A stretch of DNA of 38,713 nt. Source: Spirochaetales bacterium. GTDB lineage: Bacteria; Spirochaetota; Spirochaetia; DAHUYW01. This document shows, in pieces, positions 24,501-34,451 of the stretch. The notes below the pieces were generated by a model. It saw nothing but the letters and a program-made list of their open reading frames with translations. It did no database searches and had not been told where the DNA came from. How positions within the stretch are numbered: the stretch's first letter is position 1; each line of letters begins with the position of its first letter. A program made the translations under genes and the position numbers. The DNA lies in NCBI GenBank assembly GCA_027314665.1, contig DAHVAK010000147.1, positions 1 through 38,713 of the forward strand, read 5' to 3'.

Positions 24501-25951
24501 GCGAGGTAACGAAGCTGACCTTGAGCGAGCTTCGCGCGGGCCTGCAGTCGGGGGAGCTCAGCTCGACGGCGATCGTCTCGGCATATCACGATGCCTACCT
24601 CGCCGACACGAAAGCCCGGGATCCCCTGAACGGCTACGTCGAATGGTTCGAGGATGCCCTCGAGCTCGCGGAGGCCGCCGACGCCGCCCGCCGCGCCGGC
24701 AGCCGCTCGAGCGAGCTGCTCGGGCTCCCGATTGCGGTCAAGGACAACATCCTCATCAAGGGCCGATCGCTCACCTGCGCCTCGGAGATCCTGCAAGGCT
24801 TCATCGCGCCCTACTCGGCGACCGTCATCGAGCGACTCCTCGCCGCCGGAATGATCCCGGTCGGGCGCACGAACATGGACGAGTTCGCCATGGGGTCGAG
24901 CTGCGAATACTCCTGCTACGGCCCCGCGCGCAACCCCATGGACCGCACCCGGACGACCGGCGGCAGCTCGGGAGGCTCCGCGGCGGTCGTCGCCGGCAAC
25001 CAGGCTCCGGTCGCCCTCGGCTCGGAGACCGGCGGCTCGGTCCGTCTTCCGGCCTCCTTCTGCGGGGTGTACGGCCTGAAGCCGAGCTACGGGAGCCTCT
25101 CGCGCTACGGGCTCGTTGCTTTCGGCTCCTCGCTCGACCAGATCGGGATCGTCGGGAGGTGCCCGCGGGATATCGCCCTCATCCTCTCGGTCGCGGCAGG
25201 CCGGGATCCCAAGGACCAGACGAGCGCCGACACCGATTTTGCCCCTCTCGGCGCCTCCCTCGCGCCTCGCGAGCTCGCCGGCCTGCGAATGGCCATCCCG
25301 CAGGAGTTTCTCGCCGAGGGGCTCGACCCCGAGGTGCGCCAGGTGCTCGACTCCTTCGTCGACTGGGCGCGCGCCTCGGGCGCCACGGTCGAGACGATCT
25401 CGCTGCCCATCCTCGACGCGAGCGTCGCCATCTACTACATCATCGCCCCCGCCGAGGCTTCCTCGAATCTCGCGCGCTACGACGGGGTTCGCTACGGCTA
25501 CCGAGAGAAGGAGATCGCCAATCTCTTCGAGCTCTACGAGCGGACGCGCTCGCGCGGCTTCGGCAAGGAGGTCAAGCGGAGGATCCTCCTCGGGAACTAT
25601 GTCCTTTCCTCCGGCTACTACGACGCCTACTACAAGAAGGCTCAAGGGGTGCGAACTCTCCTCATCCGGGAGGTCGGCGAGGTGCTCGCGCGCTACGATC
25701 TGATCCTTTCTCCGACCGCACCGACCCCGGCCTTCGCCCTCGGCTCGAAGGTGGACGATCCCCTCGCGATGTACCTTTCGGACATCTACACCACCTTTGC
25801 CAACCTTGCCCTCTTGCCCTCGCTCTCGCTGCCGGCCGGACACACGGCGCAGGGCCTTCCGGTGGGGGTTCAGATCACGGGGAGACGCTTCGCCGAGGGG
25901 CTGCTCCTCTCGTGCGCCGAGAGCTGGCACGAAAAAGGGGGTCTTCGATGA
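24497..25951 (+). CDS. gatA: Asp/Glu-tRNA amidotransferase subunit A
   Basis: GatA is the amidase subunit that releases ammonia from glutamine for use by GatB. The 484-residue product shows the amidase-signature triad at expected spacing: Lys82 (AVKDNI), cis-Ser157 in TGGSSGGS, and Ser181 in SETGGSVRLP. The start is GTG in a GTGA overlap with the gatC stop. The length is normal. The presence of a full gatCAB set suggests that this organism makes Gln-tRNA and/or Asn-tRNA by the indirect route. Confidence 0.95.
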   Translation: MSEVTKLTLSELRAGLQSGELSSTAIVSAYHDAYLADTKARDPLNGYVEWFEDALELAEAADAARRAGSRSSELLGLPIAVKDNILIKGRSLTCASEILQGFIAPYSATVIERLLAAGMIPVGRTNMDEFAMGSSCEYSCYGPARNPMDRTRTTGGSSGGSAAVVAGNQAPVALGSETGGSVRLPASFCGVYGLKPSYGSLSRYGLVAFGSSLDQIGIVGRCPRDIALILSVAAGRDPKDQTSADTDFAPLGASLAPRELAGLRMAIPQEFLAEGLDPEVRQVLDSFVDWARASGATVETISLPILDASVAIYYIIAPAEASSNLARYDGVRYGYREKEIANLFELYERTRSRGFGKEVKRRILLGNYVLSSGYYDAYYKKAQGVRTLLIREVGEVLARYDLILSPTAPTPAFALGSKVDDPLAMYLSDIYTTFANLALLPSLSLPAGHTAQGLPVGVQITGRRFAEGLLLSCAESWHEKGGLR

Positions 25952-27462
25952 GCGACGCGGCGCTCCCGGGCACCAAGGCGGGCGCAGAGGCGCTGCGCAC
26001 TGAGAGCGGGATCACCTACCAGGTGATCATCGGCTGCGAGGTGCACATCCAGCTCCTCACGAAGAGCAAGGCCTTCTGCGGATGCGAGAACCGCTTCGGC
26101 GGGATTCCGAACACCAGGGTTTGCCCGGTCTGCCTCGGTCTGCCCGGGGCTCTCCCGGTCGTGAACGGCGCCCTCGTCGAGGGGGCCATCGTCGCAGGGC
26201 TCGCCCTCGGCTCGCGGATCGCCGAGGTGACGAAGTTCGACCGGAAGAACTACGTCTATCCCGACCTGCCGAAGGGCTACCAGATCTCCCAGTTTGACAT
26301 GCCCATCTGCGTCGGAGGACACCTCGACGTGGCAAGCGACGGGAGGATGAGGCGGGTAGGGATCACCCGCGTCCACATGGAGGAGGATGCCGGAAAGAAC
26401 CTCCACCTCGCCGACGGATCCAACATGAGCTACGTCGACTTCAATCGCTGCGGGACCCCCCTTCTGGAGATCGTCTCGGAGCCGGACATGCGGTCGCCGG
26501 AGGAGGCGGTCGCCTTCGTCGAGTCGATTCGCGAGATCATGCGCTACCTCGAGATCTCCGACTGCAACATGGAGGAGGGCTCGCTGCGCTGCGACGCCAA
26601 CATCAACCTCTGGATCTACGAAGGGGCGGCCCGACATGCCACGCCCATCGTCGAGATCAAGAACATGAACTCCTTCCGCGCGATCCGCTCGGCGCTCTCC
26701 TTCGAGGCGCAGCGGCAGCTTGCGGAGTGGCAGGCTCGCCGACCCACCCTCGAGGCGGAGGGAAAGAGCACCCGCGGCTACAACGACGTGACCGGGGAGA
26801 CCTTCCCGCAGCGAACGAAGGAGGCGGCCTCCGACTACCGCTACTTCCCCGAGCCCGATCTGAAGCCGATCGCCATTAGCCGCTCGTTCGTAGAGGCCTT
26901 GCGCGCCCGGGTGGGAGAGCTCCCCGAGGCGAAGCGGGAGCGGCTGAAGTCCCAGTACGGCCTCGCGGACTTCGACGCCGAGACCCTCGTCGTCTCGAAG
27001 CCGCTGAGCGCCTACTTCGAAGAGGCGGCAGCCGGCTACCGGGAGCCCAAGAAGATCGCCAACTGGATCCTGACCGAGGTCAGGAGCGTCCTCAACGATC
27101 GGAACATCGAGATCGACCGCTTCCCCGCGAAGCCGGAGCACATCCGCGCCCTCCTGGAGGCGGTCGACGACGGGACCATCAGCGGCAAGATCGCCAAGGA
27201 GGTTTTCGTCGAGATGGCCTCGAGCGGGCGCGCTCCACGCGAGATCATCGCCGCGCAAGGACTCTCCCAGATCGCCGACGAGGCAGACCTCGCGCGGATC
27301 GTCGACCGCGTGCTCGCCGCCAACGAGAAGTCGGTGGCCGACTACAACGCCGGCAAGGACCATGCGCTGAAGTTCCTCATGGGCCAAGTGATGAAAGAGA
27401 GCCACGGCAAGGCCAACCCGATCATCGCGACGCGGCTCCTCAAGGAACACCTGTCGCAGTGA
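25948..27462 (+). CDS. gatB: Asp/Glu-tRNA amidotransferase subunit B
   Basis: GatB binds the misacylated tRNA, activates the acyl group with ATP and transfers ammonia. The 504-residue product has the kinase-like cradle (VIIGCEVHIQL), the zinc-site cysteines (FCGCENRFGGIPNTRVCPVC), the PDLPKGYQISQ segment, and a helical C-terminal YqeY-like tail (SGKIAKEVFVEM onward) for tRNA contact. The ATG overlaps the gatA stop in ATGA. The first ~22 residues before the conserved block are unremarkable. A degenerate aminotransferase-like gene overlaps its stop by 4 bases. Confidence 0.95.
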   Translation: MSDAALPGTKAGAEALRTESGITYQVIIGCEVHIQLLTKSKAFCGCENRFGGIPNTRVCPVCLGLPGALPVVNGALVEGAIVAGLALGSRIAEVTKFDRKNYVYPDLPKGYQISQFDMPICVGGHLDVASDGRMRRVGITRVHMEEDAGKNLHLADGSNMSYVDFNRCGTPLLEIVSEPDMRSPEEAVAFVESIREIMRYLEISDCNMEEGSLRCDANINLWIYEGAARHATPIVEIKNMNSFRAIRSALSFEAQRQLAEWQARRPTLEAEGKSTRGYNDVTGETFPQRTKEAASDYRYFPEPDLKPIAISRSFVEALRARVGELPEAKRERLKSQYGLADFDAETLVVSKPLSAYFEEAAAGYREPKKIANWILTEVRSVLNDRNIEIDRFPAKPEHIRALLEAVDDGTISGKIAKEVFVEMASSGRAPREIIAAQGLSQIADEADLARIVDRVLAANEKSVADYNAGKDHALKFLMGQVMKESHGKANPIIATRLLKEHLSQ

Positions 27463-28319
27463 ACGAGGACTCCCTCCTCCGCCGCCTCCCGCCGATCCGA
27501 CGGGCCCGAGACTATCGACTCTACGGCGAGAACGGCAGGCGCTACCTCGATCTCTGGCAGGCCGGGGGACGCGCCCTCCTCGGGCACCGCAGCGAGCGGG
27601 TGCTCACCGAGCTGAAGAATCAAATCTCCAAGGGTCTCCTCGCCGATCTTCCCTCGATTCACGAGCGAAGGCTCCTGAAGGCTCTCGCCCTGCTCATGCC
27701 GGGCTATCGGGAGTTTCGGATCTATCGCAGCGTCGCAGCCCTTCAGCACGCGATCTCGCCGCTCGAGGGGCAGAGCCTCGAGCTCGACGCGCTCCCCGAT
27801 CCGGCGCTCGTCGAGACCGATGGGCTCCCGCTCGCCCTGTGGCGCCCCTTCCTCTGCGAGGAGGGGTCCGAGGGGCCCCTCGCCGGTTCCGGCGGCGCCG
27901 GCCTCGAGCGCGCCGGAGCCCGCATCAGGGGGCCCGCCGTCGCCGTGCCGCTGCTTCCCTTCCCCGCGGGAGGGGCGCCGGCGATCGCCGCCTTTCGCGA
28001 CCCTCCGGGAAGCTGGGCGCACCCCGGAGAGGTCGTCTCGCCGGCCCTGCTTGCAGCCCTCACCAAGACGATCTTCCAATTGATAAGGTTCCGAGCGCAA
28101 TTCGCCGAGGATCTATGGAGACGCTTCGATGCGCCGTTTTGGAGCCGAAAGGGACCCTATCTCGTCGCACGGATAGGTCGCGAGAAGTACGAAAGGCTCT
28201 TCGATCGGCTTCTGGAGCGGGGAATTCTCATTTCGCCGAGCTATCCGGGGCCCAGCATCGTGCCGGCCCTCTTTAGCGATGGGGATATCAAGCCACTTCG
28301 CGCGGCTACAGAGGGTTAG
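27459..28319 (+). CDS. Degenerate class III aminotransferase-like protein in the gatCAB operon
   Basis: The 286-residue product starts with GTG in a GTGA overlap with gatB. Its N-terminal ~90 residues resemble class III PLP aminotransferases such as glutamate-1-semialdehyde aminotransferase (YRLYGENGRRYLDLWQAGG, then LLGHRSERVLTELKNQ). The C-terminal part (YERLFDRLLERGILISPS, then FSDGDIKPLRAA) also matches that family's tail. The central catalytic domain of about 200 residues is mostly missing: I find no SDEV/DEVQ-type motif and no convincing PLP lysine. It is therefore probably not an active transaminase. Co-translation with GatB suggests a structural or binding role, which remains an inference. 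Confidence 0.72.
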   Translation: MNEDSLLRRLPPIRRARDYRLYGENGRRYLDLWQAGGRALLGHRSERVLTELKNQISKGLLADLPSIHERRLLKALALLMPGYREFRIYRSVAALQHAISPLEGQSLELDALPDPALVETDGLPLALWRPFLCEEGSEGPLAGSGGAGLERAGARIRGPAVAVPLLPFPAGGAPAIAAFRDPPGSWAHPGEVVSPALLAALTKTIFQLIRFRAQFAEDLWRRFDAPFWSRKGPYLVARIGREKYERLFDRLLERGILISPSYPGPSIVPALFSDGDIKPLRAATEG

Positions 28320-28325
28320 GAGTAG

Positions 28326-28622
28326 ATGGCGAGCGCCGATCTGGTCGCGGTGGTAGTCAAGCTCTCGGTCGGAGCCGCCGCCACCTTCCTTGCTATTCTC
28401 CTGTGGGCAAACACCCGCGACCCCGCCTGGATGCTCATGGTCGTCGGCGTCGTGGTCGAGTACGCGCGGCTCATGTACAGCACCTTCGAGACCTTTGGAA
28501 TTCTCCCCGCCGCGCCCCTGCTCTTCGGGCTTCCCCTCGTGCAGATTCTCCTCGACAACCTTCCCATGGCGCTCTTCGCCCTCGGGTTCGTCGTCGCGCT
28601 CGCTCGCGGGCGCCTGCGCTGA
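28326..28622 (+). CDS. Small membrane protein of unknown function
   Basis: The 98-residue product is almost wholly hydrophobic, with about three predicted membrane helices (LVAVVVKLSVGAAATFLAIL, a second around WMLMVVGVVVEYARL, and a third near ALFALGFVVALA) and a basic C-terminal tail RGRLR. I do not recognise the family. AGGAG precedes the ATG and the gene begins 6 bases after the aminotransferase-like gene, so it probably ends the uvrD-gatCAB transcript. Confidence 0.7.
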   Translation: MASADLVAVVVKLSVGAAATFLAILLWANTRDPAWMLMVVGVVVEYARLMYSTFETFGILPAAPLLFGLPLVQILLDNLPMALFALGFVVALARGRLR

Positions 28623-28671
28623 GGCGGGGGCCCGCAGGGGACCGCCAAGACGGGCTTCGGCGCCGGGGCGA

Positions 28672-28699
28672 TTGACTAATTCCCATATATCGATATCGT
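28672..28699 (+). promoter_or_regulatory. Promoter of the small membrane gene at 28734
   Basis: TTGACT (28672-28677), 16-base spacer, TATCGT (28694-28699). The palindrome ATATCGATAT (28687-28696) overlaps the -10 region. Confidence 0.45.
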
Positions 28700-28733
28700 A
28701 TAGACGCTCAAGACATTCGGAGGAGGCTAAAGC

Positions 28734-28997
28734 GTGGTTGCTCTCGTTGTCGGAATCGTCTTCGTACTCTTCGCGGTCTATTCGGTCCTTCCCATTCCTT
28801 CGTGGGGTCTGAACTGGTGGAACGACGTGCTCCAATTCCTGCGCGGGGGAGTGCCGATCATCGCGGTCTTGGTCGGGATCATCGCAGTCTTCATCGGAAT
28901 TGCCGACATCAAGGATCGCATCGAGGCAAAGAAGGAGGAGGCCGAGGAGGCTCAATCCAAGGCAGGCGAGGGAGGAAGCGGAAGCGCAAAGGCCTAG
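28734..28997 (+). CDS. Small two-helix membrane protein with charged tail
   Basis: The 87-residue product has two hydrophobic helices (VVALVVGIVFVLFAVYSV and IIAVLVGIIAVFIGIAD) joined by a loop with WGLNWWNDV, then a charged helical tail (KDRIEAKKEEAEEAQSKAGEG) that could form a short coiled coil in the cytoplasm. I do not recognise the family. The start is GTG with GGAGG close upstream, and it has its own candidate promoter. A hairpin and the rplM promoter follow. Confidence 0.72.
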   Translation: MVALVVGIVFVLFAVYSVLPIPSWGLNWWNDVLQFLRGGVPIIAVLVGIIAVFIGIADIKDRIEAKKEEAEEAQSKAGEGGSGSAKA

Positions 28998-29019
28998 CCT
29001 CCCAGCCGCAAGCACGTAC

Positions 29020-29053
29020 GCCGAGGCCCGATGCGGAAGTCTCGGCTTCCCTT
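29020..29053 (+). terminator. Hairpin terminator upstream of rplM
   Basis: GCCGAG (29020-29025) pairs with CTCGGC (29041-29046), with an inner CCG/CGG stem, followed by TTCCCTT. It would separate the small membrane gene from the ribosomal protein operon. Confidence 0.45.
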
Positions 29054-29072
29054 GGCTCCTGGCGCCCGATAC

Positions 29073-29101
29073 TTGACACGTTGCCGAGAATATGGGACCA
29101 T
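29073..29101 (+). promoter_or_regulatory. Promoter of rplM-rpsI
   Basis: TTGACA (29073-29078), 17-base spacer, GACCAT (29096-29101) with an upstream TG in extended -10 position. It leaves a leader of about 65-70 bases that could hold ribosomal-protein feedback control, though I see no obvious structure. Confidence 0.45.
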
Positions 29102-29175
29102 GACGCCTCATCACCGCATGATTTGACGAATCGGCAGCTGGTAATCCGCGAGGCCGGCGACTAAGGCAGTATGCA

Positions 29176-29604
29176 ATGAAGACGTTGTTCGTGAACCCCA
29201 AGGAAATCACCCGTAAGTGGTATCTCATCGATGCCAGCGATCAGATTCTGGGTCGGGTAGCCGTCAAAGCGGCCACCATCCTTCGGGGAAAGCACAAGCC
29301 CTACTACACCCCTCACCAGGAGGTTGGCGAGTATGTGATCATCGTCAACGCCGGAAAGGTGCGGGTCACCGGGCAGAAGGAAGAGAAGAAGGTCTACTAC
29401 CGCCATTCGGGCTATCCGGGCGGGATTTCGGCGGAGCGCTACGACAAGGTCCTTGCACGCAAGCCGACCTTCCCACTCGAACAGGCCATCAGGGGGATGC
29501 TTCCCCGTGGACGGCTCGGCAGAAAGCTTTTCACGAACGTGAAGGTCTACGCCGGTCCCGATCATCCCCACGCGGCGCAGCAGCCCGAGAAGATCGAGCT
29601 TTAG
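29176..29604 (+). CDS. rplM: 50S ribosomal protein L13
   Basis: The 142-residue product matches L13 throughout: RKWYLIDASDQILGRVA near the N-terminus, TILRGKHKPYYTPH, then KVYYRHSGYPGG, and AIRGMLPRGRLGRK followed by VYAGPDHPHAAQ. L13 is an early-assembling protein of the large subunit. Its pairing with rpsI (19 bases downstream) is one of the most conserved gene pairs in bacteria. The ATG at 29176 gives the standard start. Confidence 0.97.
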   Translation: MKTLFVNPKEITRKWYLIDASDQILGRVAVKAATILRGKHKPYYTPHQEVGEYVIIVNAGKVRVTGQKEEKKVYYRHSGYPGGISAERYDKVLARKPTFPLEQAIRGMLPRGRLGRKLFTNVKVYAGPDHPHAAQQPEKIEL

Positions 29605-29623
29605 GCAAAGAGGACGGAAAGAC

Positions 29624-30016
29624 GTGGTCAAGAACTTGGCAATTGGCGTAGGGCGGCGAAAGACCTCGGTTGCGCGGGTTTTCCTGCGAGAGGGGACCGG
29701 TGTGATCACCATCAACGGTCGGGCCCTGTCCGAGTATTTCACCGTCGAGGCTCACCTGCATGCCGTGCAGCAGCCCCTTCAGGTTACCGACGGCCTCAGC
29801 CGTTACGACATTCTGATCACGGTAAAGGGTGGCGGCCCCACCGGTCAGTCCGGAGCCTGCCGCCATGGGATCGCCCGCGCTCTCGTGGCTCACGATGAGG
29901 CGAATGCCCCCGCGCTGAAGGCGAACGGCTTCCTAACGCGCGATCCCCGCATGGTCGAGCGCAAGAAATATGGCCATCGGAAGGCACGACGAAGATTCCA
30001 ATTCTCAAAACGATAG
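29624..30016 (+). CDS. rpsI: 30S ribosomal protein S9
   Basis: The 130-residue product matches S9: GVGRRKTSVARVFLREG near the start, VKGGGPTGQSGACRHGIARAL in the middle, and the characteristic C-terminal FSKR that reaches the P-site tRNA. The start is GTG after AGAGGAC. The end of the gene overlaps recX by 47 bases in another frame. Confidence 0.97.
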   Translation: MVKNLAIGVGRRKTSVARVFLREGTGVITINGRALSEYFTVEAHLHAVQQPLQVTDGLSRYDILITVKGGGPTGQSGACRHGIARALVAHDEANAPALKANGFLTRDPRMVERKKYGHRKARRRFQFSKR

Positions 30017-30611
30017 TAGCGTTCTCTCGGTCGGAAGAGGAGGAGCTGCGGGGGTCGCGCGAGTCGACCTTGCGGATGGCTCCTCTTTTTTTGTGCCGCG
30101 GGCAGTGGCCGAATCCGGCGAGCTGTCGGTCGGCGCCGGGCTCTCTGCGGAAAGGATCGTCGAGCTTCGCGCGCTCGGCGAGATCGAGCTCGCCAGGGAA
30201 AAGGCCCTTGCGCTGCTTGCCCTTCGCGATCACTCGAGGATGCAGCTCGAGCTGAAGCTGAAGCTTCGCGGCTTCAGTGCGGCGGCGATCGCGCGGGCGG
30301 TCGCCGAGTTGACCGAGCGCGGCTACCTCGACGACCTGCGCTTTGCCCGGCTATGGCTCGCCTCGCGCCTGCGGCGCAATCCCGAAGGACGGGCTCGACT
30401 TGCCGCGGGGCTTTCCAAGGCGGGGGTGTCCCGCGAGCTCGCCTCGGAGGCCTTGGGCGAGCTCAGCGAGGACGACGAGCGGGAGGCGATGGAGCGGGCG
30501 GCCGAGAGCCTGCGGCGAAGGGGAGGGATGTCCCCCGACCGGCTCGCAGCCTCGCTTCTCCGAAAGGGATTCCCCGTGCGGGCGGTTCGACGCTTGAGCG
30601 GGCTCGAGTAG
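29970..30611 (+). CDS. recX: Regulatory protein RecX
   Basis: RecX inhibits RecA filament growth. The 213-residue product has the three-helix repeats of the family: HSRMQLELKLKLRGF with ELTERGYLDDLRFARLW, and a later RLAASLLRKGFPVRAVRRL. An N-terminal beta segment (VARVDLADGSSFFVPRAVA) precedes them, as in many RecX proteins. The only in-frame start is the ATG at 29970 inside rpsI. This links recX translation to ribosomal protein expression instead of to recA, which is not in the window. I recall the same rplM-rpsI-recX order in Treponema. Confidence 0.87.
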   Translation: MAIGRHDEDSNSQNDSSVLSVGRGGAAGVARVDLADGSSFFVPRAVAESGELSVGAGLSAERIVELRALGEIELAREKALALLALRDHSRMQLELKLKLRGFSAAAIARAVAELTERGYLDDLRFARLWLASRLRRNPEGRARLAAGLSKAGVSRELASEALGELSEDDEREAMERAAESLRRRGGMSPDRLAASLLRKGFPVRAVRRLSGLE

Positions 30612-30678
30612 GAGGTCGCGGCACCCAGAGACGACGATTTCAACCCGAAAAAAAAGCCGACGAACTGAAAGAAATCTG

Positions 30679-30706
30679 TTGACATATTGGATATATTTAC
30701 TATACT
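30679..30706 (+). promoter_or_regulatory. Promoter of the response-regulator genes
   Basis: Perfect TTGACA (30679-30684), 16-base spacer, TATACT (30701-30706), in an AT-rich stretch unlike its surroundings. It is among the strongest promoters in the window. Confidence 0.72.
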
Positions 30707-30738
30707 GAAACAGGATGAGAGTTCGTCAAGGAAAGCCC

Positions 30739-31341
30739 ATGGCAAGGAACGGAAAGAAGGTTCGTATCTTCTCTGCCCTCGAGGTCGCCAACATCTGCGG
30801 GGTCGTCAACCAAACTGCAATCAACTGGATCAAGAACGGCCACCTCAAGGCCTTCACGACGCCGGGTGGTCAGTATCGCATCTACGGCGAGGAGCTGCGC
30901 AAGTTCTTGAGCTCCCGCGGGATGCGCATTCCGGAAGAGCTGCAGAAGCTCACGCAGGGCTCCTTGAGTCAGCGGGTCCTGATCGTCGACGACAACAAAG
31001 AGCTCAACGACATGCTCAAGGAGCTGCTGAGTCAGAAGATCACTGAGTTCGACATCCTCCAGGCCTTCGACGGCTTCGAGGCCGGAAGGCTCATCGCATC
31101 CGAGCGCCCCGCCATCATCATCCTCGACATCGCCCTTCCCGGCCTCGACGGACACAAGCTCTGCAAGACCATAAAAGAGGATCCCGATCTGGACAATCCC
31201 ATCGTCATTGCCATCAGCGGTCTCGGCGACTCGAAAGAGGGGGAGATGATCCTCGGCGAAGGGGCCGACCTCTTCTTTCCCAAGCCGATCGACTTCGACA
31301 AGTTCGTAAGCGAGCTGAAGAGCCTGTTGCTTCAGGCGTAG
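30739..31341 (+). CDS. Response regulator with N-terminal MerR/excisionase-like DNA-binding domain
   Basis: The 200-residue product reverses the usual response-regulator order. Residues about 8-60 form a winged helix of the MerR/excisionase type (SALEVANICGVVNQTAINWI, then TPGGQYRIYGEELRKFL). Residues about 78-198 form a receiver domain with the acidic pair Asp84-Asp85, the phosphorylated Asp130 (ILDIALPG), Ser160 and Lys182 (PKPID). The start at 30739 has AAGGA at good spacing; an ATG at 30715, 8 bases after the -10 element, would add 8 residues and give a leaderless start. No histidine kinase is adjacent. A single-domain receiver gene follows after 3 bases. Confidence 0.88.
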   Translation: MARNGKKVRIFSALEVANICGVVNQTAINWIKNGHLKAFTTPGGQYRIYGEELRKFLSSRGMRIPEELQKLTQGSLSQRVLIVDDNKELNDMLKELLSQKITEFDILQAFDGFEAGRLIASERPAIIILDIALPGLDGHKLCKTIKEDPDLDNPIVIAISGLGDSKEGEMILGEGADLFFPKPIDFDKFVSELKSLLLQA

Positions 31342-31344
31342 GTC

Positions 31345-31719
31345 ATGGACAATTCGAACAAGCTGGTCATACTCATCGTGGAGGATGAGGATTCCATCCG
31401 ACTCACGTTGCGCGACTACCTTCGCAAACGCGGATACGAGGTGATCGTCGCCTCCGACGGGGTTGGAGCCATCAAGCAGCTCATCGATCATCACGTCGAC
31501 GTCATCGTAACCGACTACCGGATGGACATCCTCGGCGGCGACTATTGGATCAAGTTTCTTTCGACCTACTGCACCAAGCAGAAGGTTCTCATCACGAGCG
31601 GATTCCTCCGGCCCGAGTTCTCGATTCCCTTCAAGGTGATCTTCAAGCCCTTCGACTACTCCCGTGTTGCGGAGATGATAGAAGAGGTCATGGCGGCAGA
31701 TGACGGGGGAAAAGAGTAG
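31345..31719 (+). CDS. Single-domain response regulator (CheY-like receiver)
   Basis: The 124-residue product is a lone receiver domain: acidic pocket Glu13-Asp14 (VEDED), phosphorylated Asp57 in VTDYRMD, Thr84/Ser85 in LITSGF, and Lys101 in FKPFD. It lacks an output domain and so probably acts by binding a partner, perhaps in a phosphorelay with the HTH-receiver protein whose gene lies 3 bases upstream. It is not clearly a chemotaxis CheY. The last 20 bases overlap the acylphosphatase gene. Confidence 0.88.
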   Translation: MDNSNKLVILIVEDEDSIRLTLRDYLRKRGYEVIVASDGVGAIKQLIDHHVDVIVTDYRMDILGGDYWIKFLSTYCTKQKVLITSGFLRPEFSIPFKVIFKPFDYSRVAEMIEEVMAADDGGKE

Positions 31720-31990
31720 CGCTGCGTTTCACGCCATCGTCGTCGGGCGCGTGCAGGGGGTCGGGTTTCGGTACTCGGCCTGTGCGAAGGCCGGCGAGCT
31801 CCGACTCGGCGGCTGGGTGCGCAACCTGGACGACGGCTCGGTGGAGGTGGTCGCGGAGGGAGCCGCCGATCGCGTTGCCCTCTTCGAACAGTGGCTCCGG
31901 CGCGGGCCGACCGGAGCCTACGTGAGGGAGCTGCTGGTCGACCCGCTCGAGCCACGAGGCCGCTACTCCCGCTTCACCATCGAGTTCTAG
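31700..31990 (+). CDS. acyP: Acylphosphatase
   Basis: The enzyme hydrolyses acyl phosphates such as acetyl phosphate or carbamoyl phosphate. The 96-residue product has the signature GRVQGVGFR with the phosphate-binding Arg24, and the catalytic Asn42 in GWVRNLDDGSVEV. The length is normal. The ATG lies inside the end of the receiver gene. Because acetyl phosphate can phosphorylate response regulators directly, co-expression with two of them may be functional; that link is an inference. Confidence 0.92.
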   Translation: MTGEKSSAAFHAIVVGRVQGVGFRYSACAKAGELRLGGWVRNLDDGSVEVVAEGAADRVALFEQWLRRGPTGAYVRELLVDPLEPRGRYSRFTIEF

Positions 31991-32017
31991 CGAAGAGAAG
32001 GGGGATGCGGTCCCTCG

Positions 32018-34423
<2,406 letters not shown>

Positions 34424-34451
<28 letters not shown>

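Noticed and set aside
24454-25947. In-frame upstream extension of gatB across gatA, suggesting a 1002-residue protein
   Set aside because: The extension is Arg/Pro-rich nonsense in the wrong frame of gatA. GatB homology starts just after the ATG at 25948, which overlaps the gatA stop in the usual ATGA.
29123-29128. Second -35-like TTGACG upstream of rplM
   Set aside because: No acceptable -10 element lies 16-18 bases downstream. The promoter at 29073-29101 is better.
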